Shown here: positions 9,462 to 18,875 of the stretch, piece after piece
How positions within the stretch are numbered: the stretch's first letter is position 1
Layout of the letters: each line of letters opens with the position of its first letter
Source of the DNA: an uncultured Clostridia bacterium
GTDB taxonomy: Bacteria > Bacillota > Clostridia > Oscillospirales > Ruminococcaceae
DNA: 52,693 nt
NCBI GenBank assembly: GCA_947625335.1
Contig: CANQNY010000004.1
Coordinates: forward strand, 1 to 52,693
Direction of reading: 5' to 3'
Position numbers and translations under genes: made by a program
Notes under the pieces: generated by a model
Seen by the model: the letters and a program-made list of their open reading frames with translations, nothing else
Told to the model about the DNA's origin: nothing
The model's database searches: none

Positions 9462-9473
9462 GCTTTTTATTCC

Positions 9474-11618
9474 TCAACCGAGGATAGTATCAAACTTCAG
9501 ACTGCCGTTTTCTTCAACAAGCTTAACCTCATATGCGAAGTAAGCCGTTTTCCCGTCAAACGTTCCCGCCTTGACATAAAGCGTTCCCGAAAGACCGTCC
9601 ATAACAAGCACCGTATCTTGAATGTTCACCGCCGAAAGCCCGCCGTTTGTATAGGCAAGCCCGCCCGTGGTCGACACCGTGCAGCGGGTCTTAAGCTCCG
9701 CCGCAGCCTGTTTCGAGAAACAAGCGTCAATCACCGCATTCAGCTTTTCCGCGGAATTTATACCGCTGTCGCTGCACTTATTGAGAGCCAAAGCGTTTAA
9801 CGTGCCGAGAGCCGAATTCACCGCCGTCCGAGCCTTTTCCGAGGCGCTCTGAACAGGCGATACAAACTGCGCCGAAGACCTCGCCGCGCTTGTATAGCAG
9901 CCGGAAATTATCCGAACCGAGCCGTTGCTTACTACAGCGATATACTGCTGCGAGAAACTCCGCTTGAAATCAATCTTAGCGATCTCGGAGAACGCCGCGC
10001 CCGAATTTATCTTCCCGTCCGAGATGGTGTAATGCTCACCGTCAAGCGAGAAACTGTGCGACGACACCCCAAACGCGGGAGCGTTCGCCGACTGCACGGG
10101 AATAAGCGTTTCCGTTACGGGATCGAAGATAAACTGCCCGCTGCTCCCTGCCATCACCGCGTGTGTGAACGCGGAATTCGGCGCGGCAGCATATGCGTCG
10201 GAAAGCTCGGTTATCTTGACATAATCGCCGTTGTATTTGTAAATCTCGGTAATCCCGTTGTAGAAATCGCTGTAATACAGCGTGCCGCGGTCCTGAGCCA
10301 AAAGCTGAATATTCGTGCCGCTTGCAATGCACTGTTCATTAGCCGTGAAATAACCCGACAAATTTGCGGTATAGAGGTAATGCGTGCCATCTTCGAGAAT
10401 ATCCGCCGCCAGCAGATCGGAGTTTTCATTGTAAGCCGCGTCTGCGATCGACCCGTTCAGCACCATGTTTTCCGCGTGCATATCGGTAATAGTGCAGTTC
10501 CCCGCGTCAACTATATACATCTTGCTGCGAACGCCGTTTTCCACGCCCGTTATCATCAATCTTGAGCCGTTTTCCGACGCCCAGAACACTTTCGCGTCGG
10601 ACACAGCCTGCCGAACCGCGAGAGACTCGCTCACACCGTCCCACTTATACAGCGACACCGCGTCCGCGCTCTTTACATAGAACACGTTTTCATTCAGGAA
10701 ATATGCCCTCTGCGCGCCAATATCGTCCGTAATGTAGGAGAACCCTTCCTTGCCCTGCGGCAGCTTTACGTTATCCAAAACGCTCGGCTCTGGAACGGTT
10801 TCCCCGCCGGGATTATCCGGAACATCGGGCTCGGAACTGTTGGAGCTTTCGGAGCTTTCGCCGTCCGAAACATCGGAGCTTTCAGAGCTCTCATTAGAAT
10901 TATCAACATCGGGATCGGAAGTGTTGTCAATATCTCCGCCCACGCCGACGGGCTCGCTTGTGGAAACAGCGGGATTATCGATATTCCCGTCGGGGTTTCC
11001 GCTGTTATCGGGATTTTCGGTAACGGGTTTCATAGGAGCAACATCGGACGCAATATCCTCGTCGGTCACAATTTCAACTTCGTAAACAAAATCGCTGCTC
11101 TTTATCTTGGACATAAGATAACCTGCGCAATTTATCACCGCGCCGTTTATCGCGTCCCTGCCGTCCGAGAACACCTCGCCCACAGCCTCGCTCCCGACAG
11201 CCCTGTCGCCGTCAGCCATATACAGTATCTTCACAGGGACATTCCCGTCGGAATACTGCGTCAGCACGCTTTGCACCTGCGACGGCGCAAGCGGTCTTGT
11301 AAACGTCACCAGAACATCATGCAGCTCGTCGGAGTTCTCGTTGCGGCGAATTTCCTCCATAGCCCTCTTCATGCGCTCTTCATCAGACAGCGCGGTAAGC
11401 GTCGAGCCGCCGATATACTGCGCGCCTTGCCGAGAATTCAGCATAACCGAGGCTGTACCGACCGCAACGACCACCGCGGCAGCCGCCGCCGTCATACCTA
11501 TATACATCGGGAGGTTTTTCCGACCCGCGAATTTACCCTTTTTGGCGTTCGCAAGTATCTTGTCTTTATCGAACGAATATTCGCTCATAATTTCCTTGTA
11601 GAAATCACGCCTTTTCAT
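9474..11618 (-). CDS. Membrane-anchored anti-sigma-factor-like protein with acidic Ser/Asn/Asp linker and propeller-like ectodomain
   Basis: One N-terminal TM after a ~40-aa cytosolic segment; directly downstream of an ECF-type sigma factor gene. Confidence 0.7.
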   Translation of the reverse strand: MKRRDFYKEIMSEYSFDKDKILANAKKGKFAGRKNLPMYIGMTAAAAAVVVAVGTASVMLNSRQGAQYIGGSTLTALSDEERMKRAMEEIRRNENSDELHDVLVTFTRPLAPSQVQSVLTQYSDGNVPVKILYMADGDRAVGSEAVGEVFSDGRDAINGAVINCAGYLMSKIKSSDFVYEVEIVTDEDIASDVAPMKPVTENPDNSGNPDGNIDNPAVSTSEPVGVGGDIDNTSDPDVDNSNESSESSDVSDGESSESSNSSEPDVPDNPGGETVPEPSVLDNVKLPQGKEGFSYITDDIGAQRAYFLNENVFYVKSADAVSLYKWDGVSESLAVRQAVSDAKVFWASENGSRLMITGVENGVRSKMYIVDAGNCTITDMHAENMVLNGSIADAAYNENSDLLAADILEDGTHYLYTANLSGYFTANEQCIASGTNIQLLAQDRGTLYYSDFYNGITEIYKYNGDYVKITELSDAYAAAPNSAFTHAVMAGSSGQFIFDPVTETLIPVQSANAPAFGVSSHSFSLDGEHYTISDGKINSGAAFSEIAKIDFKRSFSQQYIAVVSNGSVRIISGCYTSAARSSAQFVSPVQSASEKARTAVNSALGTLNALALNKCSDSGINSAEKLNAVIDACFSKQAAAELKTRCTVSTTGGLAYTNGGLSAVNIQDTVLVMDGLSGTLYVKAGTFDGKTAYFAYEVKLVEENGSLKFDTILG

Positions 11619-11650
11619 ACGGAAAACCTCCTTTCAAAAATTATTTTATT

Positions 11651-12244
11651 TTACAGATCAAACTTCTTTTTCTGCCGCTCTATCGTGCGGTAAAGCTTGG
11701 TCTTGACCGTGGAAACATTAAGATCCAGCCGCCTTGCGACCTCGTCAAGTTTCATATCGCATACAAAATGCAGATAAAAAATTCTGCCGACAACCTCGTC
11801 TGATTTTACAATATCATCAAAAATCTGCTTGGCGAGAATTTTATTGTTCACAACATCGTCAAGCAAAGGAACGTCTTTTGAAAGCTCCGCCTCCAGCGAG
11901 GCAGTCTCCTCTTCCGAAAAGTCGGACATATTTTTCACCTTATCGCGCCGTTTTATGAACCCCGACAAAAACGATCGGCACTCGAACTTTGCGATATTTA
12001 TAAGGAACGCCTCGGCGGACTCTATATCGTCATAGCCTTTTTCGGAGATACGCTTGTAAAACCGCGAATATACGTTCTGAATAATATCCTCGCAGTCCTG
12101 AAAACGGGACGCGTGACTTGTCACATAGCGCGACACGGCGTTGAACGTCCGAGCGTACGCGTCATTGAAATATAAGTCGGTCTCGGGTTTTCCCAACGCC
12201 GTTTCACCTCGCTTTAATGCGAAATCCGCCTTTTCAAAACTCAA
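11651..12244 (-). CDS. RNA polymerase sigma factor, sigma-70/ECF family
   Basis: Region 2 (FQDCEDIIQNVYSRFYKRI) and region 4 HTH (FYLHFVCDMKLDEVARRLDLNVSTVKTKLYRTIERQKKK). Confidence 0.92.
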   Translation of the reverse strand: MSFEKADFALKRGETALGKPETDLYFNDAYARTFNAVSRYVTSHASRFQDCEDIIQNVYSRFYKRISEKGYDDIESAEAFLINIAKFECRSFLSGFIKRRDKVKNMSDFSEEETASLEAELSKDVPLLDDVVNNKILAKQIFDDIVKSDEVVGRIFYLHFVCDMKLDEVARRLDLNVSTVKTKLYRTIERQKKKFDL

Positions 12245-12511
12245 AGCCTATCAAAATTCACAAATTCGCCCATTGCTGAATTTTGCTTGACGGTACCCGC
12301 GTTTAAAAACCCATAATCTGATTTGTCCGCGCACAACTGCCCTTGCATTGGAGTAGTCATGCAAAACAGTCAAAAAGTTTCAAGAATTTTTGAATTTTTT
12401 CGGACAATTTTGTGGTATCCTGAGCGGGTTTTTTCTAAAAATACATACATATAGTATATCACTCTATATTATATCATAAAAAAACTTTTTTGTCAAATTT
12501 TGCGGTAAGAC

Positions 12512-12540
12512 TTTACAAATTGAAAATAAAGTGTTATAAT
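12512..12540 (+). promoter_or_regulatory. Sigma-A promoter (TTTACA-17-TATAAT)
   Basis: Upstream of the aminotransferase at 12593. Confidence 0.75.
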
Positions 12541-12592
12541 AATGATGTGTTGTTTAAACAAAGAAATACAGCGTTAAAGGGGTAATATTTTT

Positions 12593-13780
12593 ATGCTTAA
12601 ACCGTTTTCTGATAAGGTGTCGGGGCTTGCTCCGTCGGCGATAAGAGAAATTCTCAAATTTACCGCCGACCCCGAAGTAATAAGCTTTGCGGCGGGAAAT
12701 CCCGCGCCCGAAGCTTTCCCCGTGGAAACTATTTCCAAATTGTCCGCCGAAATTTTCGCAAACGAGCCGATAAACGCTTTGCAATACTCCGTAACGGAGG
12801 GCTATATGCCGCTTAGAAAGTGGCTGGAGAGCGATCTGCGCTCTAAAAATATGTTTTCGGACGGGGATATGGTGATTGTCACGGCGGGCGCGCAGCAGGC
12901 GATTGAAGTCACCGCGAAGATCCTCTGCAACGAGGGGGACGTGATACTCTGTGAAGACCCAAGCTTTATCGGCTCGCTGAACGCGTTCAGGAGCTACGGC
13001 GTAAAGCTTGTCGGAGTGCCGACGGACGGGGACGGAATGCTGCCCGAGGCTCTGGAAGCGGCTCTGAAAGCCAACCCTACTGCGAAATTCATCTACACCA
13101 TTCCGAATTTCCAAAACCCGACGGGAAACACCGCCTCGCTTGAAAGAAGAAAGGCTTGTTTGGAGCTTGCTAAGAAGTATTCCGTCTACATTTTGGAGGA
13201 CAACCCTTACGGCGATTTGCGATTTGCGGGAGAGCCCGTTCCGAGCTATAAACAGCTCGATGACGAGGGGTATGTTTTCTACGCGGGGACGTTCTCGAAA
13301 GTGCTTGCTCCCGGACTTCGCGTGGGGTATCTCTGCGGCGTCGGAGAGGTGGTTCAAAAAGCCGTCGTGGGACTTCAGACCTCCACCGTTCACACCAACA
13401 TCTGGGCGCAGATGCTGGCATACAAATTTGTAACTACCGTCGATTTCGGCGAACATCTCAAGCGTTTGCAGGGAATTTACCTTAAAAAGTACACGAGAAT
13501 GAAAAACGCTCTCGAAAAATTTATGCCCGACTGCGTAAGCTATTCAAAGCCCGAGGGCGGATTGTTCATCTGGGCGACTATCCCCGAAAAATACGATATG
13601 AACGCCTTCTGCACCGAGGCTGTTCATAAGAAAGTAGCCGTTGTCCCCGGAAACGCGTTCCTTGCGGACGAAAACGGCGTTTCGCATTCGTTCAGGCTGA
13701 ATTACTCGACGCCTACCGACGAGCAAATCGACCGTGGCTGTGAAATTCTCGGCAGGTGCGCCGAAGAGTTCTTTAAATAA
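12593..13780 (+). CDS. PLP-dependent aminotransferase, class I/II (2-aminoadipate transaminase-like)
   Basis: SFAAGNPAPEAFP, YTIPNFQNPTGNT, GTFSKVLAPGLRVGY (PLP-Lys) motifs. Confidence 0.93.
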   Translation: MLKPFSDKVSGLAPSAIREILKFTADPEVISFAAGNPAPEAFPVETISKLSAEIFANEPINALQYSVTEGYMPLRKWLESDLRSKNMFSDGDMVIVTAGAQQAIEVTAKILCNEGDVILCEDPSFIGSLNAFRSYGVKLVGVPTDGDGMLPEALEAALKANPTAKFIYTIPNFQNPTGNTASLERRKACLELAKKYSVYILEDNPYGDLRFAGEPVPSYKQLDDEGYVFYAGTFSKVLAPGLRVGYLCGVGEVVQKAVVGLQTSTVHTNIWAQMLAYKFVTTVDFGEHLKRLQGIYLKKYTRMKNALEKFMPDCVSYSKPEGGLFIWATIPEKYDMNAFCTEAVHKKVAVVPGNAFLADENGVSHSFRLNYSTPTDEQIDRGCEILGRCAEEFFK

Positions 13781-13809
13781 CCAAATTTTCCCAAAAGAAA
13801 GGGTATCAT

Positions 13810-14823
13810 ATGGAACAAATTGAACAAACCGAAAAGAAAAAGAAAATATTAAGCCTTATCCAGCCGACAAACACTCCGCACCTCGGAAACTATCTCGGAG
13901 CAATGCAAAACTGGGTAAAAATGCAGGAGGAGTTCGACTGCACCTACGGCATTGCCGACCTGCACTCGATAACCGTGCGGCAGGACCCCGCAAAACTCCG
14001 CGCGCAGATAAAGGAAAGCTACGCGCTTTTGATAGCCGTGGGGCTTGACCCCGAAAAATCGACGCTGTTCGTGCAGGGGCATAACCCCAATCATGCCGAG
14101 CTTTCGTGGATTTTGTCGTGTTATACCCAGTTCGGGGAGCTTTCGCGTATGACGCAGTTTAAGGACAAGTCCGCAAAGCACCCCGAAAACATAAACGCGG
14201 GGCTGTTCACCTATCCCGTGCTTATGGCGGCGGATATTCTGCTGTATCAGGCGGATCTTGTCCCCGTCGGGCAGGACCAGCTGCAGCATTTGGAGCTTGC
14301 GAGAAACATTGTCCAGCGTTTCAACGGCATTTACGGCGATGTGTTCACCATGCCCGAGGGCTATATAACCAAGGCTACCGCAAAGGTTATGTCGTTGCAG
14401 GAGCCGACAAAGAAGATGTCAAAATCGGACGAGAACCCCAACGCCTCGGTGTGGGTGCTTGACGACCGCGACACGATAATCCGCAAGTTCAAACGCGCTG
14501 TTACCGACAGCGAGAGCGAGGTCTGCGCGCGCGAGGGCAAGGACGGCATTATAAACCTTATGTCCATTTACGGCGCGGTTACGGGAAAGACCTTTGACGA
14601 GATCGAGTCCGAATTCAAGGGCAAAGGCTACGGCGAGTTCAAGCTTGCGGTAGGCGAGGCTGTCGCGGACAAACTCGCTCCCATGCAGTCGGAATTCAAG
14701 AGGATTTCCGCAGACAAGGGCTATATTGAGGACTGTATGAAAAAAGGCGCGGAGAAGGCGTTTAAGGCGTCCCGAAAGACAATGCAGAAGGTTCAGAAAA
14801 AAGTAGGGTTTATAGTATTTTAA
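13810..14823 (+). CDS. trpS: Tryptophan--tRNA ligase
   Basis: LSLIQPTNTPHLGNYLGAMQNW; YGIADLHSIT; VPVGQDQLQHLELAR; KMSKS motif. Confidence 0.97.
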   Translation: MEQIEQTEKKKKILSLIQPTNTPHLGNYLGAMQNWVKMQEEFDCTYGIADLHSITVRQDPAKLRAQIKESYALLIAVGLDPEKSTLFVQGHNPNHAELSWILSCYTQFGELSRMTQFKDKSAKHPENINAGLFTYPVLMAADILLYQADLVPVGQDQLQHLELARNIVQRFNGIYGDVFTMPEGYITKATAKVMSLQEPTKKMSKSDENPNASVWVLDDRDTIIRKFKRAVTDSESEVCAREGKDGIINLMSIYGAVTGKTFDEIESEFKGKGYGEFKLAVGEAVADKLAPMQSEFKRISADKGYIEDCMKKGAEKAFKASRKTMQKVQKKVGFIVF

Positions 14824-14893
14824 CAAAAATTTGCGGTTAAATTCTGCGAAATTTGTAAAAGCATACAAATATTTTCCAAATTGAAAAAAGGGG

Positions 14894-14922
14894 TTGAAAA
14901 AATCCCCGATTTCTGTTATAAT
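14894..14922 (+). promoter_or_regulatory. Sigma-A promoter (TTGAAA-17-TATAAT) for rpmB
   Basis: TTGAAA 14894..14899; TATAAT 14917..14922. Confidence 0.8.
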
Positions 14923-14980
14923 ATTTGTTGTGACTAATAAAAAACATAACTACTTTAAGCATGTAAAAACAAATTTCAGG

Positions 14981-15078
14981 CTGTATAGAAAGCCCCAGAT
15001 GCTAGGAAGCACTACTGCAACTAGCCTTTGTGGCTGTTGCATGTGGTGCTGACAACGCAGATGGGGCTTTATATACAG
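14981..15078 (+). ncRNA. Structured 5' leader RNA of rpmB (long imperfect hairpin), family unassigned
   Basis: CTGTATA/TATACAG, AAAGCCCCA/TGGGGCTTT, AGCAC/GTGCT, TGCAAC/GTTGCA and AGCC/GGCT nested arms in order. Confidence 0.7.
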
Positions 15079-15115
15079 TCTGCTATTCTATCGGAAGGAC
15101 GGTGTTATATAGTAT

Positions 15116-15304
15116 ATGGCTAAATGTGAGATCTGCGGAAAGAGCGTTGCTTTCGGGATCAAGGTTTCCCACTCGCACAGACGCTCGAACAGAACATTCA
15201 AGCCGAATGTCAAAAAGGTAAGAGCTATCGTAAACGGCACTCCTTGCAGAGTGAACGTGTGCTCGCGCTGTCTGCGTTCGGGACTTGTACAGAGAGCTGT
15301 TTAA
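15116..15304 (+). CDS. rpmB: 50S ribosomal protein L28 (Cys-containing form)
   Basis: MAKCEICGKSVAFGIKVSHSHRRSNRTFKPNVKKVRA...CSRCLRSG. Confidence 0.97.
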   Translation: MAKCEICGKSVAFGIKVSHSHRRSNRTFKPNVKKVRAIVNGTPCRVNVCSRCLRSGLVQRAV

Positions 15305-15331
15305 CAGTTTGATGTTCTTGTAAGGCAATAG

Positions 15332-15363
15332 AAAATCGGCGGTCAGAAAACCGCCGATTTTTT
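15332..15363 (+). terminator. rpmB intrinsic terminator
   Basis: AAAATCGGCGGTcagaaaACCGCCGATTTTTT. Confidence 0.9.
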
Positions 15364-15378
15364 GTTTATAAAAGCTGT

Positions 15379-15834
15379 TTAATCTTCATCTTCGTATTCT
15401 TTTTTCTGCGCCTCAAGCAGCTCCTGCTCGGCGCGGAGCTTTACGAATTCCTTGTGGATAATCCCGCTGTTTAAACGGTTGTCCTTGATTATACCGGGAT
15501 TTTCAAGAGCCTCGGTAAGGTTTACGCCAAACTCGTTTTTGAAACTATGGCAAAGCTCCACCGCCCCTGAACACATAATAAACCCGCTTATGACCTCGTT
15601 TGGCTTGTGCGGGTCTTCTTTTTTCATAAGGTACGCATAGTACAGCTTTCTCTTGCGGATATAGCTGTTGATAGTAAGACCGCTTGCACGCTTGAACGAC
15701 GTGTTAAGATCATTGAAACTCCAGCCCGCGCGATCTTTCACCCATCTGAGAAGTTCGGGGCGGGTGTCGAGAATATTTCTGTCGATGTGAATGAGGATTT
15801 CCTCGATTTTTTCTTCTTTCATTGCGGGTCGCAT
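15379..15834 (-). CDS. AraC-type HTH domain protein
   Basis: WSFNDLNTSFKRASGLTINSYIRKRKLYYAYLMKK...CSGAVELCHSFKNEFGV resembles AraC helix-turn-helix repeats. Confidence 0.7.
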   Translation of the reverse strand: MRPAMKEEKIEEILIHIDRNILDTRPELLRWVKDRAGWSFNDLNTSFKRASGLTINSYIRKRKLYYAYLMKKEDPHKPNEVISGFIMCSGAVELCHSFKNEFGVNLTEALENPGIIKDNRLNSGIIHKEFVKLRAEQELLEAQKKEYEDED

Positions 15835-15883
15835 AGTGATCCTCCTTTTTTTCTGTCGGCTTTTGTTCTATACATTTTATATC

Positions 15884-15912
15884 ATTATACCACACTTGTC
15901 CTAAATTGTCAA
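15884..15912 (-). promoter_or_regulatory. Sigma-A promoter (TTGACA-17-TATAAT) for AraC-like gene
   Basis: Minus strand TTGACA ATTTAGGACAAGTGTGG TATAAT. Confidence 0.75.
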
Positions 15913-15944
15913 TACTGATTTTCCCGACAATATAATAATAGCTC

Positions 15945-15973
15945 TTGACAATTTGGGCTTAAAGTGGTAAAAT
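15945..15973 (+). promoter_or_regulatory. Sigma-A promoter (TTGACA-17-TAAAAT)
   Basis: Upstream of the esterase gene at 16037. Confidence 0.7.
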
Positions 15974-16036
15974 AATGGTGAGTAATTTATCTTTTATAAG
16001 GTATTCACGGGAAATTCTGACAGGAGGGCTTTTTGT

Positions 16037-17545
16037 ATGGCTAAATTTCAAACCGCGCCGCTTTTCGGCGACAGAATGGTTCTTCAGCGCGGCAAGAACA
16101 TAAGCATCTTCGGCACGGGCGAGGACGGGACGGAAGTTACTGTTATGTTCTGCGGACTTCAGGCAAGCTGTACGGTAACGGGCGGAAAATGGCACGTTGT
16201 GTTCCCGCCTATGGGGGCTTGCCGCCTTATGAGAATGACTATTGACGACGGCGACCCCGACGATACCCTGTTTTTCGAGGATATTGCCGTAGGCGAGGTC
16301 TGGCTTGCGGGCGGTCAGTCGAATATGCAGCTTGAACTTTGCGAGTCCACGGGCGGCAAGGAGGCTCTCGAAAACGACGAGGCTGACGTCCGCTGCTTTA
16401 ATATGCCGAGAAAGACCCCCTACGACGAGGATTACGAGCAGGCGATACTGTCTACCGAATGGCACGATTTCACCGAGAAGGAGGAGGCTGCTCACTGGAG
16501 CGCGGCGGCGTATTTCTGTGCAAAGGAGATGTCCCAATATCTGGGAGTTACCGTCGGTATAGTAAATTGCAACTGGGGCGGCACAACAGCGTCCTGCTGG
16601 ATGGATAGAGAACACGCGATAGGTGAAACTTCGGTATTTTTCGAGGAATACGACGCTTATATGGCGACAACTACTCCCGAAAAGGCAATTGAGGATTATC
16701 GCGAGTGGGAACGGGTATACTCTGTATGGGCGAAAAAACGCGAGGAGTATTTTGCTACCGCCGAAAACCCCACCGACACGGGCTGCGAGGAGGTCTGCGG
16801 GCTGAAACCCCGCAATAAACCCGCTCCCTGCAATCCCAAAAGACCGGGGCTTTTACACGAGTGCCTTATAAAGAGGATTGCGCCGTATACGATTGGCGGC
16901 GTGTGGTGGTATCAGGGCGAGAATGACGAAATTCACCCCGAGGCGTATTATACCTCCCTTACAAATGTTATCCGAAACTGGCGCGACGATTGGAACGACG
17001 ACGAGTTGACGTTTATTATAGCACAACTGCCCATGTATGGCGGAAAAGACCCCGACGGCACAAGCTGGCATATTATAAGACAAGCGCAAATGCGGGCGTG
17101 GAGAACTATCCGAAACACGGGTCTGGTGGTGCTTTTGGACTGCGGCGAGCGCGACAATCTCCACCCGTTTGACAAGCGCACGGTTGGTCACAGATTTGCT
17201 ATGCAGGCGTTGGATATTGTGTACGGCGGCTGCGACGGTGCGTATGCTCCCACGGTGAAAAACGCTATTTGGCGCGGCGATATGGTGGAGCTTCAGTTTG
17301 ACAACGCGCGCGGCGGGTTCAAAATAGTCGGAGAGCCGCTGGGGTTTGAAATCTGCGGCTCGGACGGCAACTATGTCCCCGCGATAGCCGACGTTTCGGG
17401 CGAGAGAATTTTCCTCACGGCGGACGGCATAGAGCATCCGTGCGGCGTGAAATATCTGTGCAAAAATTACTCCGAGATACACGTTTTCAACGGCTTTGGA
17501 CTGCCGTTAGCTCCGTTTTGCATTGACAACAGACTCCCCTTGTGA
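16037..17545 (+). CDS. Sialate O-acetylesterase-like SGNH hydrolase
   Basis: GEVWLAGGQSNMQLEL; GVWWYQGENDE; LLDCGERDNLHPFDKRTVGHRFA. Confidence 0.9.
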   Translation: MAKFQTAPLFGDRMVLQRGKNISIFGTGEDGTEVTVMFCGLQASCTVTGGKWHVVFPPMGACRLMRMTIDDGDPDDTLFFEDIAVGEVWLAGGQSNMQLELCESTGGKEALENDEADVRCFNMPRKTPYDEDYEQAILSTEWHDFTEKEEAAHWSAAAYFCAKEMSQYLGVTVGIVNCNWGGTTASCWMDREHAIGETSVFFEEYDAYMATTTPEKAIEDYREWERVYSVWAKKREEYFATAENPTDTGCEEVCGLKPRNKPAPCNPKRPGLLHECLIKRIAPYTIGGVWWYQGENDEIHPEAYYTSLTNVIRNWRDDWNDDELTFIIAQLPMYGGKDPDGTSWHIIRQAQMRAWRTIRNTGLVVLLDCGERDNLHPFDKRTVGHRFAMQALDIVYGGCDGAYAPTVKNAIWRGDMVELQFDNARGGFKIVGEPLGFEICGSDGNYVPAIADVSGERIFLTADGIEHPCGVKYLCKNYSEIHVFNGFGLPLAPFCIDNRLPL

Positions 17546-17589
17546 TTTTTCCAAAAACCTAAAAATCCCGAATTTTGGAGGAATAAAAA

Positions 17590-18363
17590 ATGATAGCATT
17601 GGTTACGGGCGCAAGCTCGGGGCTCGGACGAGATATGGCGAGAAGTCTCGCGCGGCGCGGCATAGATCTTATTATCACGGCGCGCAGGGGCGACAGGCTG
17701 TCAGAGCTTAAAAGCGAGCTTTGCGCGGCGTATGACATTCGCGTAAAGTGCGTGACTGCCGACCTTTCGGATATTAACGCGGTAAAACGGCTTTATGAGA
17801 GCGTCAGAAAGTACAGGATTGATATTCTTATAAACAACGCGGGGTTCGGCGTGTTCGGAGAATTCACCGAGAGCAGCCTCCAAGACGAGCTTGATATGAT
17901 AGACGTCAACATAAAGGCTATGCATACGCTGTTCAAGCTGTTTTTGAAAGATTTTACGGCGCGCGGGTGCGGTTTTATCCTAAACACCGCAAGCGCGGCG
18001 GGATTTCTCCCCGGACCGTGGTTTTCGTCCTACTACGCGTCAAAGGCGTATATCGTAAGGCTTACTCAGGCCGTGGCGGAGGAACTTCGCTCGAAAAAAA
18101 GCGGCGTTCGGGTCGCGGTGTTATGCCCCGGACCGGTGGCTACGGAGTTTGACCGTGTGGCGAACGTGCGTTTTCTCACGCGTCCGTATTCAAGCGAAAA
18201 GCTTGCCGAGCACGCGATTGACGAGCTTTTGCGCGGGGAATTTTTGATTACCGAAAATGCGTTTACAAAGGCTCTGATTTACGGGGCGAAACTTGTTCCA
18301 GACAGAATTCTCGCGTTCTGCGCGGGGCTTTACCAGTCGAAAAGAGAGGGCAGAGGGGAATAA
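17590..18363 (+). CDS. SDR family NAD(P)-dependent oxidoreductase
   Basis: VTGASSGLGRDMAR; NNAGFGVFG; YYASKAY catalytic motif. Confidence 0.95.
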   Translation: MIALVTGASSGLGRDMARSLARRGIDLIITARRGDRLSELKSELCAAYDIRVKCVTADLSDINAVKRLYESVRKYRIDILINNAGFGVFGEFTESSLQDELDMIDVNIKAMHTLFKLFLKDFTARGCGFILNTASAAGFLPGPWFSSYYASKAYIVRLTQAVAEELRSKKSGVRVAVLCPGPVATEFDRVANVRFLTRPYSSEKLAEHAIDELLRGEFLITENAFTKALIYGAKLVPDRILAFCAGLYQSKREGRGE

Positions 18364-18364
18364 A

Positions 18365-18796
18365 ATGCCGAATGTGACGGAAATTACGGTGCGCTATGCC
18401 GAGACCGATTGTATGGGAGTTGTTCACCATGCGACTTATCCTATTTGGTACGAAATTGCGCGGACGGATTATATCAAGGCTGTCGGAATGAGCTATTCCG
18501 ACATGGAAAAGGGCGGGGTAATGCTCCCCGTGACGGGGATTTCCTGCAAGTACAAATTCCCCGCAAAATACGACGACGTTCTGCTTATCACGGCGCGTAT
18601 AACGCGGCTTACTCCTGCGAGGATCGAGTTTGCATACTCCGTCACGAAAAAGGGAGATACTGCTGTTCTTGCCGAGGGGACGAGTTCGCACGGGTTTGTT
18701 GATTCAAAAACGTTCAAGCCGCTGAATTTCAAAAAGGCAATGCCCGAATTTTATGAGACTATGGAAAAGTGTTACCTAGAAGACATTAAAGAATGA
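18365..18796 (+). CDS. Acyl-CoA thioesterase, 4HBT family
   Basis: VRYAETDCMGVVHHATYPIWYEIARTDYI hot-dog signature; start moved to the internal ATG (MPNVTEITVRY). Confidence 0.92.
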   Translation: MPNVTEITVRYAETDCMGVVHHATYPIWYEIARTDYIKAVGMSYSDMEKGGVMLPVTGISCKYKFPAKYDDVLLITARITRLTPARIEFAYSVTKKGDTAVLAEGTSSHGFVDSKTFKPLNFKKAMPEFYETMEKCYLEDIKE

Positions 18797-18801
18797 AAAG
18801 C

Positions 18802-18833
18802 AAAGAGCCGCTGTCAAATGACAGCAGCTCTTT
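18802..18833 (+). terminator. Intrinsic terminator
   Basis: AAAGAGCCGCTGTCAAATGACAGCAGCTCTTT followed by T run. Confidence 0.85.
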
Positions 18834-18875
18834 TTTTATTGCCAAAGAACCGCTTGTGTGGCGATAAGCCGTTCT

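Noticed and set aside
12554-13456. 300-aa minus ORF opposite the aminotransferase
   Set aside because: Antisense to a clear PLP enzyme with a promoter on the + strand.
14981-15078. SRP (4.5S) RNA for the rpmB leader hairpin
   Set aside because: Size is similar and GGAAGCA occurs, but GGAA is not an apical tetraloop flanked by the conserved SRP helix 8 sequence on either strand.
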